Source: Indioceanicola profundi
GTDB lineage: Bacteria > Pseudomonadota > Alphaproteobacteria > Azospirillales > Azospirillaceae
NCBI RefSeq assembly: GCF_003568845.1
Contig: NZ_CP030126.1
Location: 472,501 to 536,500, forward strand
Direction of reading: 5' to 3'
DNA length: 64,000 bases
The notes under the pieces are model-generated. The model was not told where the DNA came from. It saw only the letters and a program-made list of their open reading frames with translations, and did no database searches. The translations under genes were made by a program, and so were the position numbers. Shown here piece by piece: positions 25,216-34,948 of this stretch. The first letter of the stretch is position 1, and each line of letters starts with the position of its first letter.

Positions 25216-26415
25216 ATGTCCTCTCATCATGATGTGATCATCCTCGGGGCCGGCGCCGCCGGTCTCTATGCCGCCATCTTCGCCGGCCGGCGGGGACGCC
25301 GTGTGCTGGTCATCGACCATGCCGACAAGCCGGGGAAGAAGATCCTGATCTCCGGCGGCGGGCGCTGCAACTTCACCAATCTGGGCGTGGAGCCGAAGCG
25401 GTTCCTGTCCGCCAATCCCCACTTCCCCATTTCGGCGCTGAAGCGACACGGGCAGCACGAATTCATCGCCCTGGTGGACCGGCACGGCATCCCTTGGCAT
25501 GAGAAGAAACTCGGCCAGCTCTTCTGCGACCGCTCCGCCCAGGACATCCTCGACATGCTGCTGGCCGAGTGCGCCGACGCCGGCGTCGGCCTCCGCCTCT
25601 CCTGCGCGGTACGGGATCTGGCGCGGGAGGAGGGGGGCGGGTTCGCACTGGAGACATCGCACGGGCGGTTCACGGCCGATGCGCTTATACTGGCGACCGG
25701 CGGCCTTTCCATTCCCAAGATGGGGGCGACCGGCTTCGCGCTGGAGGTCGCTGCCCGGTTCGGACTGCCGGTCGTGGAACCGCGCCCGGCCCTGGTGCCT
25801 TTCACCTTCGCGCCTTCGGACCTCGACAAGACACGCGACCTGACCGGGATCGCGCTGGATGGCACCGTCGCCTGCGATGGAGCTGCGTTCCGGGAGGCGT
25901 TGTTGCTGACCCACCGTGGTCTGTCCGGTCCCTCCATCCTCCAGGTTTCCAGCTACTGGCGGCCGGGCCGGGACATCCAGGTGGACCTCTGGCCCGACGG
26001 GAACGCAGCCGCCGACCTCAAGGCTCTGAAGCGGGAGCGGCCGCGCGCGGAGCTGCGCACTGTGCTGGCGGAACGGCTGCCCCGCCGCTTCGCCGAGCGG
26101 CTGTTCGAGACGGATGTGCTGGGCGAGGCGCTGATCAGCCGCCCCCTTGCCGACATGAAGGATAAGGATCTGGAGCGGGTCGCGTCCCTGCTGCACCGCT
26201 GGACGGTGAGGCCCGCCGGAACGGAGGGGTACCGGACGGCGGAGGTGATGGCAGGCGGCGTTGACACCGCGGCCCTCTCCTCCAAGACCATGGAGGCGAA
26301 ATCCGTGCCTGGCCTCCATGTGGTGGGGGAGGCGGTGGACGTTACCGGTTGGCTGGGCGGCTATAACTTCCAATGGGCCTGGAGCAGCGGATACGCCGCC
26401 GGCATGGCCGCATGA
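25216..26415 (+). CDS. HI0933/YhiN-family flavoprotein
   Basis: The 399-residue protein has an N-terminal FAD motif (ILGAGAAGLYAAIFAGRRG), the family signature KKILISGGGRCNFTN near residue 45, and a C-terminal VTGWLGGYNFQWAWSSGYAAG. The family (YhiN, BaiN) comprises FAD enzymes proposed to reduce or dehydrogenate lipid-like substrates; the physiological reaction is mostly unknown. It is cytoplasmic and monocistronic. It converges with the chemoreceptor gene, leaving 27 bp between them. Confidence 0.88.
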   Translation: MSSHHDVIILGAGAAGLYAAIFAGRRGRRVLVIDHADKPGKKILISGGGRCNFTNLGVEPKRFLSANPHFPISALKRHGQHEFIALVDRHGIPWHEKKLGQLFCDRSAQDILDMLLAECADAGVGLRLSCAVRDLAREEGGGFALETSHGRFTADALILATGGLSIPKMGATGFALEVAARFGLPVVEPRPALVPFTFAPSDLDKTRDLTGIALDGTVACDGAAFREALLLTHRGLSGPSILQVSSYWRPGRDIQVDLWPDGNAAADLKALKRERPRAELRTVLAERLPRRFAERLFETDVLGEALISRPLADMKDKDLERVASLLHRWTVRPAGTEGYRTAEVMAGGVDTAALSSKTMEAKSVPGLHVVGEAVDVTGWLGGYNFQWAWSSGYAAGMAA

Positions 26416-26442
26416 GCCTTGCCGGCGGGTGATCCGGACGGT

Positions 26443-27747
26443 TCAGGCGGCGCGGATGCTGGCCAGGAACTGGTTCAACGCTTGCTCCAACTGCTCCGCC
26501 TGACCGGCGACGGTTCCGGACGCTTCCAGCACGTCTATGGCAGTGTTCCCGGACCGGTTGGCGGCGGACGTGACATCCGCCATGCTGGACGTCACGTCTG
26601 TCGTGACGTCCGATGCTTCGGCGACGTTGCGGGCGATCTCCGTGGTGGCGGAGCCCTGCTGCTCCACCGCGGCGGCAATGCTGGCGGCGATCTGGTTGAT
26701 CTCGTCGATGGTGCCGCTGATCCCGCGGATCACCTCCACCGTCTCTCCCGTCGCTGATTGGATCGCCTGGACCTGCGCCGTGATCTCCTCCGTCGCACGG
26801 GCCGTCTGGTTGGCCAGACTCTTCACCTCGTTCGCAACGACGGCGAAACCCTTGCCGGCCTCACCGGCGCGCGCCGCCTCGATGGTGGCGTTCAGGGCCA
26901 GTAGATTTGTCTGCCCGGCGATGCTGTTGATGAGCTTCACCACCTCGCCGATGCGGGCGGCGGCGGAGGTCAGCCCTTCGATGGTGGCGTTGGTCCGGCG
27001 TGCTTCTTCCGCTGCCCGGCGGGCAATGCTGGACGAGGCGCCGACCTGCCGCGCGATCTCTCCGATGGAAGCGGAAAGCTCCTCCGCCGCGGCGGCGACG
27101 GTCTCCACATTGTGGGCGGCCCGTTCGGCCGAAGAGCCGACGGCGGAAGCCCGGTTCTCGGTCGCCGCGGCCGTGTCGGCCATGGTCTGGGCCGCGGCTT
27201 GGAGCGCCTGGGACGATTTCGCCAACTCCGCCGCCACGCTGTGCATGCTGGCCTCCAGCTTGTCGGCAAGCTGCCCGCGCGCCTTCCTGGCCTCCCCCTC
27301 CGCCCTGGCGATATGAAGGGTCAGGGTCAGGTCCATCTCCGCATACATGATGGTGTTCACTGCGGAAAGCGCGCGCACCAGCCGCTCCGGCTTCCAGCGC
27401 AGCGCCTTGACCAGAATTTCGGCGAAGCAGTTCACCATCTCACAATAGCCGGCGAAATAGTTCTTCAGCTCCATCCTGATGCGCTGGTGCTCGGCGCCGA
27501 GGTCCTGAACCAGTTTCAGATAGCCTGGATCGAAGGTTCCGCGCAGATGCTGCCGGAAGTGAGGAACCAGCAGTTCCGCAAACCGGTCCAGGTCCGCAGG
27601 ATTCGTGACGCCCAGCCGCCGGTAGGTGGTGCGCATGACCTCCGCCAGATGCGGCTCCAGCAGCGGCATGACCTCCGCCATGGCCGCCGCAACCGGCTTT
27701 GCATTGGCCTCGAACTTGGCTTTGAACAGTGCGAGAAAATCCGACAT
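26443..27747 (-). CDS. soluble globin-coupled chemoreceptor
   Basis: The 434-residue protein has no membrane segment. Residues ~10-165 look like a protoglobin/globin-coupled sensor domain, with a candidate proximal histidine in [17 protein letters not shown]. Residues ~185-425 are a methyl-accepting signalling domain with the hairpin tip [20 protein letters not shown] followed by [20 protein letters not shown]. Such HemAT-like proteins bind heme and steer cells by oxygen through CheA/CheW. I chose the ATG at 27747; the longer frame upstream is antisense to the patatin gene. No other chemotaxis gene is in the window. Confidence 0.87.
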   Translation of the reverse strand: MSDFLALFKAKFEANAKPVAAAMAEVMPLLEPHLAEVMRTTYRRLGVTNPADLDRFAELLVPHFRQHLRGTFDPGYLKLVQDLGAEHQRIRMELKNYFAGYCEMVNCFAEILVKALRWKPERLVRALSAVNTIMYAEMDLTLTLHIARAEGEARKARGQLADKLEASMHSVAAELAKSSQALQAAAQTMADTAAATENRASAVGSSAERAAHNVETVAAAAEELSASIGEIARQVGASSSIARRAAEEARRTNATIEGLTSAAARIGEVVKLINSIAGQTNLLALNATIEAARAGEAGKGFAVVANEVKSLANQTARATEEITAQVQAIQSATGETVEVIRGISGTIDEINQIAASIAAAVEQQGSATTEIARNVAEASDVTTDVTSSMADVTSAANRSGNTAIDVLEASGTVAGQAEQLEQALNQFLASIRAA

Positions 27748-27966
27748 GCAGCCCCCCGACCCGCGGTTCGTGTTTTTCTGCATATTAGCGTTTGTCCGCA
27801 CCTGCATACAGAGGTGAATCGATTGGGCCGGTTCTTCGCGTAATCGGACAGCCGCGGCTGGTCGGCGGATCGGCCCCTTGTCGCTATGCCGCAGCAGGAT
27901 GAGCGCCGCTGTAACCGAACCGTGCCATGCTGCGCGCAGATGCGGATGAAGGGGCCGAGGGCGGGC

Positions 27967-28938
27967 ATGTCCGGAATGAGGACGAAATCCGGGGTGAAGG
28001 TCGGGCTTGCGCTGGGCAGCGGCGCGGCGCGCGGCTGGGCCCATGTGGGCGTGCTGCGCGCGCTGGAGGAAATGGAGATCGAGCCCCATGTGGTCTGCGG
28101 CACCAGCGTCGGCGCGCTGGTCGGGGCCGCCTATCTGACCGACCAGTTGGACGAGCTGCAGCTCTGGGCGGAGGGGCTTGGGCTGCTTGGCATCCTCAAG
28201 CTGGTGGACATTACCTTCGCCCGCGGCGGGCTGGTGGCCATCGAGAAGGTGTTCGAGCGCTTCCGCAATCCCCGCACCGACATTCCCATCGAGACGCTGG
28301 ACCGGCCCTTCGGCGCAGTGGCGACGGATCTCGCCACCGGTCGGGAGGTGTGGCTGCGTAATGGGCATCTGCTGGACGTGGTCCGCGCCTCCGCCGCCAT
28401 GCCGGGCCTGTTCCCGCCTCTTTTCCAGAATGGGCAGTGGCTGGCGGACGGAGCGCTGGTGAATCCGGTGCCGGTCTCCCTCTGCCGTGCCATGGGCGCT
28501 GAGGTGGTGGTGGCTGTGAACCTCAACTCCGAACTCTCCACTCTGCCGCGTCTGGCGAAACCGGTGGAGCCGCCGGCCCCAGTGGCGGGGCCGGTGCCGG
28601 GCTCATCAGGCGATTCCACATCCCACCCGGTGGCGGAGTTCCTGGCGAAGATCGGGGCCACGGTAGGCGAGCGGACCAGGGCCCTGGCGGCCCAACTGAA
28701 AGGGGAACGTGAGCCTGCGCCCAGCGTGGTCGAGGTGGTCGCCGGGTCCATCGACATCATGCAGGACCGGATTACCCGGTCGCGGTTGGCGGGCGACCCG
28801 CCGGACGTGCTGATCGCACCCCGACTCGGGCATATTGGAATCCTGGATTTCGACCGCGGGAAGGAGCTGGTCGAAATCGGCTATGCCGCAGCCATGGCTT
28901 GCCGCCCGGCCATCGAGCTGGCATTCGGCCCGCGCTGA
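27967..28938 (+). CDS. patatin-like phospholipase, RssA type
   Basis: The 323-residue protein has the patatin catalytic set: oxyanion loop GSGAARG (residue ~17), nucleophile GTSVG (Ser ~46) and DGA (Asp ~160). It should be a cytoplasmic serine acyl hydrolase acting on lipids. An insertion rich in proline and serine (~200-225) separates the core from the C-terminal part. The start is uncertain: ATG 27967 and ATG 27976 are both possible. It is divergent from the chemoreceptor across 219 bp. Confidence 0.86.
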   Translation: MSGMRTKSGVKVGLALGSGAARGWAHVGVLRALEEMEIEPHVVCGTSVGALVGAAYLTDQLDELQLWAEGLGLLGILKLVDITFARGGLVAIEKVFERFRNPRTDIPIETLDRPFGAVATDLATGREVWLRNGHLLDVVRASAAMPGLFPPLFQNGQWLADGALVNPVPVSLCRAMGAEVVVAVNLNSELSTLPRLAKPVEPPAPVAGPVPGSSGDSTSHPVAEFLAKIGATVGERTRALAAQLKGEREPAPSVVEVVAGSIDIMQDRITRSRLAGDPPDVLIAPRLGHIGILDFDRGKELVEIGYAAAMACRPAIELAFGPR

Positions 28939-28995
28939 AGCCTTTTCCGCTCGACGGGAGGGGCGCCAAAGATGGTGGCAGTAGCCGCGACCGGC

Positions 28996-29937
28996 TCAGC
29001 GCGTCAGCACCCAGGTCAGTTCGTGCTTGTTCACCGACAGGTGCATGAGTTGTGAGCCGGGGATGGCGGCAAAGGCGCGGGCGGTTTCATGGTCCGTCTC
29101 CCCTTGGAATTTCAGGGTGCAGACGAAGTTGCGCGCCATTCCTGTATCCATCCAGCTCCGCACCAGCCGCAGCAGGCGGGCCGGGTAGCAGATGATGTCG
29201 GAGAACAACCAGTCCACCGGACCGACTTCCGCCGGATTCAGGCCGAAAGCGCTTTCCAGCCGCTGGCTCACGCCAGGAAGGCGGGCGATGGCCGGATCGA
29301 TCGGGGCCTTGTCCACGGCGATCACATTGGCTCCCAGCCCTTGCAACACCCAGGTCCAGCCGCCCGGGCAGGCGCCAAGATCCAGGCACAGCTCTCCTGC
29401 CGTCGGCATCACGCCCAGTCGGGTGAAGACCTCCCACAGCTTCAGATACGCCCGGGCCGGCGGCGCGGAACGGTTCTCCACGAATCGCACCTCCCCGTTG
29501 GGAAAGGGGCTGGAGCAGTGCGGGGCGGCGAGGATGGTCGACTCGTCCAGCAGGGTCCAGGACCCCAGCGGAGCGGTTGGCGCCGGCGTATAGAACTCCA
29601 TCGGCTTGGCCGAGACGTGGGGCAGGTTCTCCTGGATCAGGCTGGCCCGACGGTGATGCTGGAAGGTGTATGGCGCCCAGTTGCGTTGGATCGACCGCAG
29701 CGCCTTCGCCCCCTGCTTGATGGAGGCGATGGGGATGACGACCGGATCGTACCAGATGTTCAGTGCCCAGGCGGCCGGCCGCGGCGGTCCGTCGGCAAGC
29801 ACCAGCCGGCCATGGACGTCCCGCACCTCTCCGAGTTCCGCCAGCAGCGGCTCCAGGAACTCCTCATCGGCCAGATAGCCTGTGGCTCCGGTGGGCTGGG
29901 CCTCCGGGGCGTTCTGGGCGGACGGATTGTTCGACAC
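28996..29937 (-). CDS. RlmM-like SAM-dependent methyltransferase
   Basis: The 313-residue protein has an FtsJ/RlmM-like methyltransferase domain, with the SAM loop DLGACPGGWTWVLQ near residue 186, AVDKAPID, and SDIICYP for the catalytic aspartate region. RlmM methylates the 2'-O of a cytidine in 23S rRNA. This protein is shorter than E. coli RlmM and has a different N-terminus, so the exact RNA target is uncertain. The start is GTG at 29937 with GGAGAA 8 nt upstream. Confidence 0.78.
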   Translation of the reverse strand: MSNNPSAQNAPEAQPTGATGYLADEEFLEPLLAELGEVRDVHGRLVLADGPPRPAAWALNIWYDPVVIPIASIKQGAKALRSIQRNWAPYTFQHHRRASLIQENLPHVSAKPMEFYTPAPTAPLGSWTLLDESTILAAPHCSSPFPNGEVRFVENRSAPPARAYLKLWEVFTRLGVMPTAGELCLDLGACPGGWTWVLQGLGANVIAVDKAPIDPAIARLPGVSQRLESAFGLNPAEVGPVDWLFSDIICYPARLLRLVRSWMDTGMARNFVCTLKFQGETDHETARAFAAIPGSQLMHLSVNKHELTWVLTR

Positions 29938-30000
29938 GCGGAAGTTCTCCAGTGGCGGGACGGTTACGGGACCGTCCCGGCGCCTTGGACGCGCGTGCGG

Positions 30001-30663
30001 TCAGGGCAGCAGGTCGGCCGATGCGATGACCGCCTGGGTGCGGTTCCGCACGCCCAGGCTCCGCATCACGGCGGTCACATGGATCTTCACCGTGCCCTCG
30101 GACAGGCCAAGCTCATAAGCGATCTGCTTGTTCGACTTGCCCTCGCGCAGGCAGCGCAGGACGTCGCGCTGCCGTTGGGTCAGGGAGGGGAGGGCGGAGT
30201 TGCCGTTGTTGCTGGAGCCGGCATTGCTGCTCGAGCTGGACGTGCCGTTGCCGACGCCCGGACCCTCGCCCTGGATGGCGGCGGGCGGCACGTAGATGCC
30301 GCCGGAGAAGACGAGGTTCAGCGCGCTCAGCATGATCTTCACGCTGGAGCTCTTGGGGATATAGCCCGAGGCGCCGGCATCGAGAGCGGCGCGGACGTCC
30401 GACTGGCTTTCCGAGGCGGAGACGATCACCACGGGCGTACCGGCCTGCAACTCGCAGATCTGCTGGATGCCCGCAAAGCCGGGCCAGCCCGGCATCTGAA
30501 GATCCATAAGGATCAGGTCGAAGTCCTGGTCGCCCTGCGCGAGTTCCATCACCTCATCGAAAGTACCGGCTTCAGTGAAGTTGGCATCTGTATCCAGCTG
30601 CGTCAGCAGCCGGCAGAGTCCTTCACGGAAAAGGAGATGATCGTCGCCGATGAGGATATTCAT
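30001..30663 (-). CDS. NarL/FixJ-type response regulator
   Basis: The 220-residue protein has a receiver domain (residues ~1-120; IGDDHLLFREG, phosphoacceptor in LILMDLQMPG, Lys in YIPKSS). A low-complexity Ser/Gly/Asn linker (~145-160) follows, then a LuxR helix-turn-helix (LTQRQRDVLRCL, KQIAYELGLSEGTVKIHV). It should bind DNA when phosphorylated. No kinase is adjacent. It closely resembles the regulator at 52141-52785. ATG 30663 is preferred over an upstream start. Confidence 0.88.
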   Translation of the reverse strand: MNILIGDDHLLFREGLCRLLTQLDTDANFTEAGTFDEVMELAQGDQDFDLILMDLQMPGWPGFAGIQQICELQAGTPVVIVSASESQSDVRAALDAGASGYIPKSSSVKIMLSALNLVFSGGIYVPPAAIQGEGPGVGNGTSSSSSNAGSSNNGNSALPSLTQRQRDVLRCLREGKSNKQIAYELGLSEGTVKIHVTAVMRSLGVRNRTQAVIASADLLP

Positions 30664-31007
30664 TCTAATCTCGTGGTCTGTCCACAAAACCGCCCGAAGG
30701 TGGTAACGATTCGGGGTGGCCCCTGAGGCTGCCAGTACGACCGGCGCAATCTATTAACAACATAGTAGTACAAAAGTCCGTGCCCATCTGTCACGAGGTT
30801 TCGTACCTCTTGCCGGGAAGTCGGATCGTTCGGCAGCCTTGGGGCCTAATCCTTCACATTCGCGTCGGAAATTCGCCCGTTCAGCAGGCAGCCGGGGATT
30901 CCGGATGGGGCCGTGGAACCCTTCGCCAGCGTCTGTACGGCTTGCCCCTGGACCGCGGCGCTGCCCATCCCCATTTCAATTCCAAGGCGCTGACGAAGGG
31001 AGTGCGG
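30664..31007. other. divergent intergenic region
   Basis: This 344-bp stretch separates the leftward NarL-type regulator from the rightward VWA gene. It holds an AT-rich island near 30750-30775 and a small inverted repeat GAGGT-N5-ACCTC at 30795-30809. Promoters for both genes are expected here, but no element is a strong match. Confidence 0.4.
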
Positions 31008-31778
31008 ATGGCAGGACGAGACGGAGACGGAACCCGACAGCGAATGCCCGGCCCTGCAATCAAGGCCGGCGACCGGTCCTCCACGCCTCCTGCGGCTGCC
31101 GGGACCGGGGGCGACGTCGCCGCTTTTCTCAGTAAGGTCGCCGCCATGCCCCCGCCCTCCAGGTCGGCGGGAACGAAGGGTCGCCTGATCTTCGCCCTGG
31201 ACGCGACAGCCAGCCGGCAGCCGACCTGGGACCGTGCCCAGCATATCCAGGGTGAGATGTTCGAGGCTGCGGCCGGCCTGGGCGGGCTGGAGGTGCAGCT
31301 GGTCTTCTATCGCGGCTTCGGTGAATGCAAGGCCAGCCCCTGGGTCGGCGATGCCGGAGCGCTGCTCGGCAGAATGACGGCGGTGACCTGTCTTGGCGGA
31401 CAGACCCAGATCGGCAAGGTACTGGCCCATGCGCGGCGGCAGACGGAGGATAAAAGGGTGAACGCCCTGATCTTTGTCGGCGACGCGATGGAGGAGGACC
31501 CGGACCATCTCTGCCATCTGGCGGGGGAGTTGGGGCTGCTCGGCGTTCCGGTCTTCATGTTCCACGAAGGGGGCGATCCGGTAGTGGGCAATGTCTTCCG
31601 CCAGATCGCCAAGCTGTCGCGGGGCGCCTACTGTCCCTTCGACTCGTCCAGTGCGCAGCAGCTCAAGGACCTGCTGCGGGCAGTCGCGGTCTATGCCGCC
31701 GGCGGCCGGGCAGCGCTTCAGGACTGGAGCCGTGGCCGCTCCGGCGCAGTCCGTCTGCTGACCAGCCAGATGGATTAG
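31008..31778 (+). CDS. von Willebrand factor A-domain protein
   Basis: The 256-residue protein has a disordered N-terminus (~1-55) and a VWA-like domain. The MIDAS motif reads DATAS at residues 65-69, preceded by GRLIFAL. Later VWA-like strands include NALIFVGDAMEED and VPVFMFHEGGD. It has no signal peptide. It starts behind AAGGGAG. The J-domain membrane protein gene begins 8 nt downstream, so the two are one operon and probably act together, for example as an assembly or chaperone pair. The function is unknown. Confidence 0.78.
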   Translation: MAGRDGDGTRQRMPGPAIKAGDRSSTPPAAAGTGGDVAAFLSKVAAMPPPSRSAGTKGRLIFALDATASRQPTWDRAQHIQGEMFEAAAGLGGLEVQLVFYRGFGECKASPWVGDAGALLGRMTAVTCLGGQTQIGKVLAHARRQTEDKRVNALIFVGDAMEEDPDHLCHLAGELGLLGVPVFMFHEGGDPVVGNVFRQIAKLSRGAYCPFDSSSAQQLKDLLRAVAVYAAGGRAALQDWSRGRSGAVRLLTSQMD

Positions 31779-31786
31779 GACGGCGC

Positions 31787-32515
31787 ATGCAGTGGCTGAT
31801 CCTGGGCGTCGGGCTGTTGATCGGGACTACCCTGCTGGCGCGGGGGTTTGCGAACGCCGATCCGCGGAAGCTTGCCCGCACCGTCCGCTGGGTCGGTATC
31901 GTCCTGGTAGGGCTGGCGGCGGTCGCGCTGGTGGTAAGCGGGCGACTCGGCCTGGTGCTCTGGCTGTTGCCGCTGCTTCTTCCCTTCATTGTCCGCTGGC
32001 GGATGCAGATGAACCGCGCCAAGGCGGCCGCAGGCCCGGCGCCCGGCCAGACCTCGAACGTGGAGACTGCATATCTCCGCATGTGGCTGGACCATGACAG
32101 CGGCGCGATGGATGGGGAGGTGCTGTCCAGCCGGTTCCAGGGGCAGCAACTTGGACAGCTCAGTCGGGGCGAACTGCTGGAGCTGCGGGAAGAGCTGCGC
32201 TCGGCCGATCCGCAGTCCCAGGCTTTGGTCGAAGCCTTCCTCGACCGCGCATTTCCTGACTGGCGGGACGGGCGCGACGAGGGCGCTGCCCGGCATGACT
32301 ACTATGCTCCGCCTTCCGCTTCCGGCGACATGTCGGTGGAACAGGCGCTGGAGGTGCTGGGCCTGCAACCTGGGGCTGGCGAGGCGGAAATCCGGGAGGC
32401 GCACCGGCGGCTGATGCTGCGCAACCATCCCGACCAGGGTGGGTCTACCTATATCGCGGCGCAGATCAACCGGGCGAAGGACCTGCTTTTGGAGCATTCC
32501 AGGTCCCGAACCTGA
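31787..32515 (+). CDS. membrane-anchored J-domain protein
   Basis: The 242-residue protein has two N-terminal membrane segments (~3-20 and ~34-68). A linker and a C-terminal J domain follow, with the HPD motif at residues 214-216 (LRNHPDQGGS). J domains stimulate Hsp70 (DnaK) ATPase. A J domain at the far C-terminus after a membrane anchor resembles the TIM14/Pam18 layout. It follows the VWA gene after 8 nt. It could recruit DnaK to the inner membrane. Its client is unknown. Confidence 0.82.
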   Translation: MQWLILGVGLLIGTTLLARGFANADPRKLARTVRWVGIVLVGLAAVALVVSGRLGLVLWLLPLLLPFIVRWRMQMNRAKAAAGPAPGQTSNVETAYLRMWLDHDSGAMDGEVLSSRFQGQQLGQLSRGELLELREELRSADPQSQALVEAFLDRAFPDWRDGRDEGAARHDYYAPPSASGDMSVEQALEVLGLQPGAGEAEIREAHRRLMLRNHPDQGGSTYIAAQINRAKDLLLEHSRSRT

Positions 32516-32647
32516 CCAAAATGGTCGAAAACTGCTCGGTTCGGGTGGGTTGTCAGTGTCTCTGACCGTGTGGCACAAGTTGCGGCATCCGGGCCGCTAT
32601 TGCATGGCGGAACTCCGGCAAGCCCTACGATTTTTCCAAGGATCGTC

Positions 32648-33517
32648 ATGCCCCAGAAAGTCCGTAAGGCCGTATTCCCCGTTGCGGGTCTCGGCACCCG
32701 GTTTCTTCCAGCCACCAAGGCGATTCCAAAGGAGATGCTTCCGCTTGCGGACAGACCGCTGATCCAGCATGCGGTCGAAGAGGCGAAGGCCGCTGGCATC
32801 GAAATGTTCTGCTTCGTCACCAGCCGCGGCAAGAGCCCGCTGGAAGACCATTTCGACTACAACTATGAACTGAACGAGACGCTGCGCAAGCGCGGCAAGA
32901 ACGACCTGCTGAAGGTCGTTGAAGATCTCCAGATCGAAAGCGGCAACCTGTCCTATGTTCGGCAGCCGCAGCCGTTGGGCCTGGGGCATGCCGTCTGGTG
33001 CGCGCGCGAATTCATCTGCGATGAACCCTTCGCCGTCATCCTGCCCGATGAGCAGGTGCTCGGGCCGAAGCCGTGCCTTGCGCAGATGATGGACGCGTAC
33101 GAACAGGTCGGCGGCAATCTTCTCTCCGTCTTCGAAGTTCCGCGCGAGCAGACCAACAAGTACGGCATCCTCGACATCGAGAAGGAGGATGGACGCCTGG
33201 TCGCGGTCAAGGGGCTGGTGGAGAAGCCGGACCCGGCCGACGCGCCCAGCAATCTTTCGATTCAGGGCCGTTACATCCTGCAGCCCGAAATCTTCGATCA
33301 TCTCTCCCGGTTCGAGACCGGCGCCGGGGGCGAAATCCAGCTCACCGATGCCATGGCCCGCCTGATCGGGTCCCAGCCCTTTCACGGATTCAAATTCGAG
33401 GGGCGGCGGTTCGATTGCGGTGATAAGTTGGGCTTCGTCCTCGCAAACGTCGCCTACGCCTTGGAGCGGCCGGACATGGCCGACAAGGTTCGTACTGCGT
33501 TAAGGGACATGATCTGA
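32648..33517 (+). CDS. galU: UTP-glucose-1-phosphate uridylyltransferase
   Basis: The 289-residue enzyme makes UDP-glucose. It carries the family motifs AVFPVAGLGTRFLPATKAIPKE, DRPLIQHAVEEA, LPDEQVLGPKP and VEKPDPADAPSNL. The length is normal for GalU. The ATG at 32648 was chosen over an upstream frame that overlaps the leader. The next gene is UDP-glucose dehydrogenase, so the product probably feeds UDP-glucuronate synthesis as well as other glycans. Confidence 0.93.
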   Translation: MPQKVRKAVFPVAGLGTRFLPATKAIPKEMLPLADRPLIQHAVEEAKAAGIEMFCFVTSRGKSPLEDHFDYNYELNETLRKRGKNDLLKVVEDLQIESGNLSYVRQPQPLGLGHAVWCAREFICDEPFAVILPDEQVLGPKPCLAQMMDAYEQVGGNLLSVFEVPREQTNKYGILDIEKEDGRLVAVKGLVEKPDPADAPSNLSIQGRYILQPEIFDHLSRFETGAGGEIQLTDAMARLIGSQPFHGFKFEGRRFDCGDKLGFVLANVAYALERPDMADKVRTALRDMI

Positions 33518-33571
33518 TCCGGCCCGTTCAGGGGCGCTGATCGGGCTTTCGACAGTAGAAGGGCGTATGCG

Positions 33572-34936
33572 ATGAAGATCGCGATGATCGGTACGGGGTA
33601 TGTGGGTCTGGTCTCGGGGGCCTGCTTCTCCGAATTCGGCGTGACAGTGTGCTGCGTCGACAAGGACGCAGGCAAGATCGAGCGGCTGAAGCGGGGAGAA
33701 ATCCCGATCTACGAGCCGGGCCTCGAGGATCTGGTGGAGAAGAACGCCAAGGCCGGACGGCTGAGCTTCACCACCGATCTGGCGGAGGCCGTCCAGGGCG
33801 CCGACGCGGTCTTCATCGCGGTGGGCACGCCGACCCGGCGCGGCGACGGCCATGCCGACCTTTCCTATGTCTATGCCGCGGCCGAGGAGATCGGGCGCGC
33901 GCTGGACCCCAACCGTTACACGGTGGTGGTGACCAAGAGCACCGTGCCGGTGGGGACGGGCCGCGAAGTGGCGCGGGTGATCCGCAAGGCCCGGCCGGAG
34001 GCGGATTTCGATGTGGCCTCCAACCCGGAGTTCCTGCGCGAGGGTGCGGCCATTGCCGATTTCATGCGCCCCGACCGGGTGGTGATCGGCACCGACAGCG
34101 ATCGGGCGCGGGCGGTGATGCGGGCGCTGTATCGGCCCTTGTACCTGATCGAGACCCCGATCGTGCTGACCAGCCTGGAAACCTCCGAGCTGATCAAGTA
34201 CGCCGCCAACACCTTCCTGGCCGCCAAGATCACCTTCATCAACGAGGTGGCGGACCTGTGCGAGCGCGTGGGCGCCGACGTTCACGACGTCGCCAAGGGC
34301 ATCGGGCTGGACGGCCGGATCGGCAAGAAGTTCCTGCACCCGGGCCCCGGCTATGGCGGATCGTGCTTCCCCAAGGACACGCTGGCCCTGGTGCGTACGG
34401 CCCAGGATTACGGTGCGCCGCTGCGCATCATCGAAACGGTGGTCGAGGTCAATGACCAGCGCAAGAAGGCCATGGCCGGGCGCATCATCGAGGCCTGCGG
34501 CGGCAGCGTGAAGGACAAGCGCGTCGCCGTTCTGGGCGTGACCTTCAAGCCCAACACCGACGACATGCGCGACGCTCCGTCGCTGGACATCATTCCGATG
34601 CTTCAGGAGGCCGGGGCGCAGGTCTACGCATACGATCCTGCCGGCATGCACGAGGCGCGCCGGATGCTCCCGGGTGTGACTTGGTGCGACGATGCCTATG
34701 CCCCGCTGGAGGAGGCCGACTGTGTCACCATCCTTACGGAATGGAACGAGTTCCGCGCGCTCGACCTTCGCCGCGTCCGCTCGCTGCTGAAGGCGCCGGT
34801 CATGGTCGATCTGCGCAACATCTATAATCCGGAAGAAATGGACATGGCCGGTTTCGAGTACTACTCGATCGGACGCCCGTCCCGCCTGCCGCACGCGACA
34901 ACAACGCGCGAACCCCAAGAGACGGCGCTGATCTGA
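33572..34936 (+). CDS. ugd: UDP-glucose 6-dehydrogenase
   Basis: The 454-residue enzyme oxidises UDP-glucose to UDP-glucuronate with two NAD. It has the NAD motif GTGYVGLVSGACFSEFG, the substrate segment NPEFLREGAA, and the catalytic cysteine in GPGYGGSCFPKDT. A C-terminal domain includes GVTFKPNTDDMRDAPS. It starts 54 nt after galU and ends 12 nt before the phosphohexomutase, so the three form an operon for capsule or exopolysaccharide precursors. Confidence 0.95.
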   Translation: MKIAMIGTGYVGLVSGACFSEFGVTVCCVDKDAGKIERLKRGEIPIYEPGLEDLVEKNAKAGRLSFTTDLAEAVQGADAVFIAVGTPTRRGDGHADLSYVYAAAEEIGRALDPNRYTVVVTKSTVPVGTGREVARVIRKARPEADFDVASNPEFLREGAAIADFMRPDRVVIGTDSDRARAVMRALYRPLYLIETPIVLTSLETSELIKYAANTFLAAKITFINEVADLCERVGADVHDVAKGIGLDGRIGKKFLHPGPGYGGSCFPKDTLALVRTAQDYGAPLRIIETVVEVNDQRKKAMAGRIIEACGGSVKDKRVAVLGVTFKPNTDDMRDAPSLDIIPMLQEAGAQVYAYDPAGMHEARRMLPGVTWCDDAYAPLEEADCVTILTEWNEFRALDLRRVRSLLKAPVMVDLRNIYNPEEMDMAGFEYYSIGRPSRLPHATTTREPQETALI

Positions 34937-34948
34937 TAGGTGCTTTCA

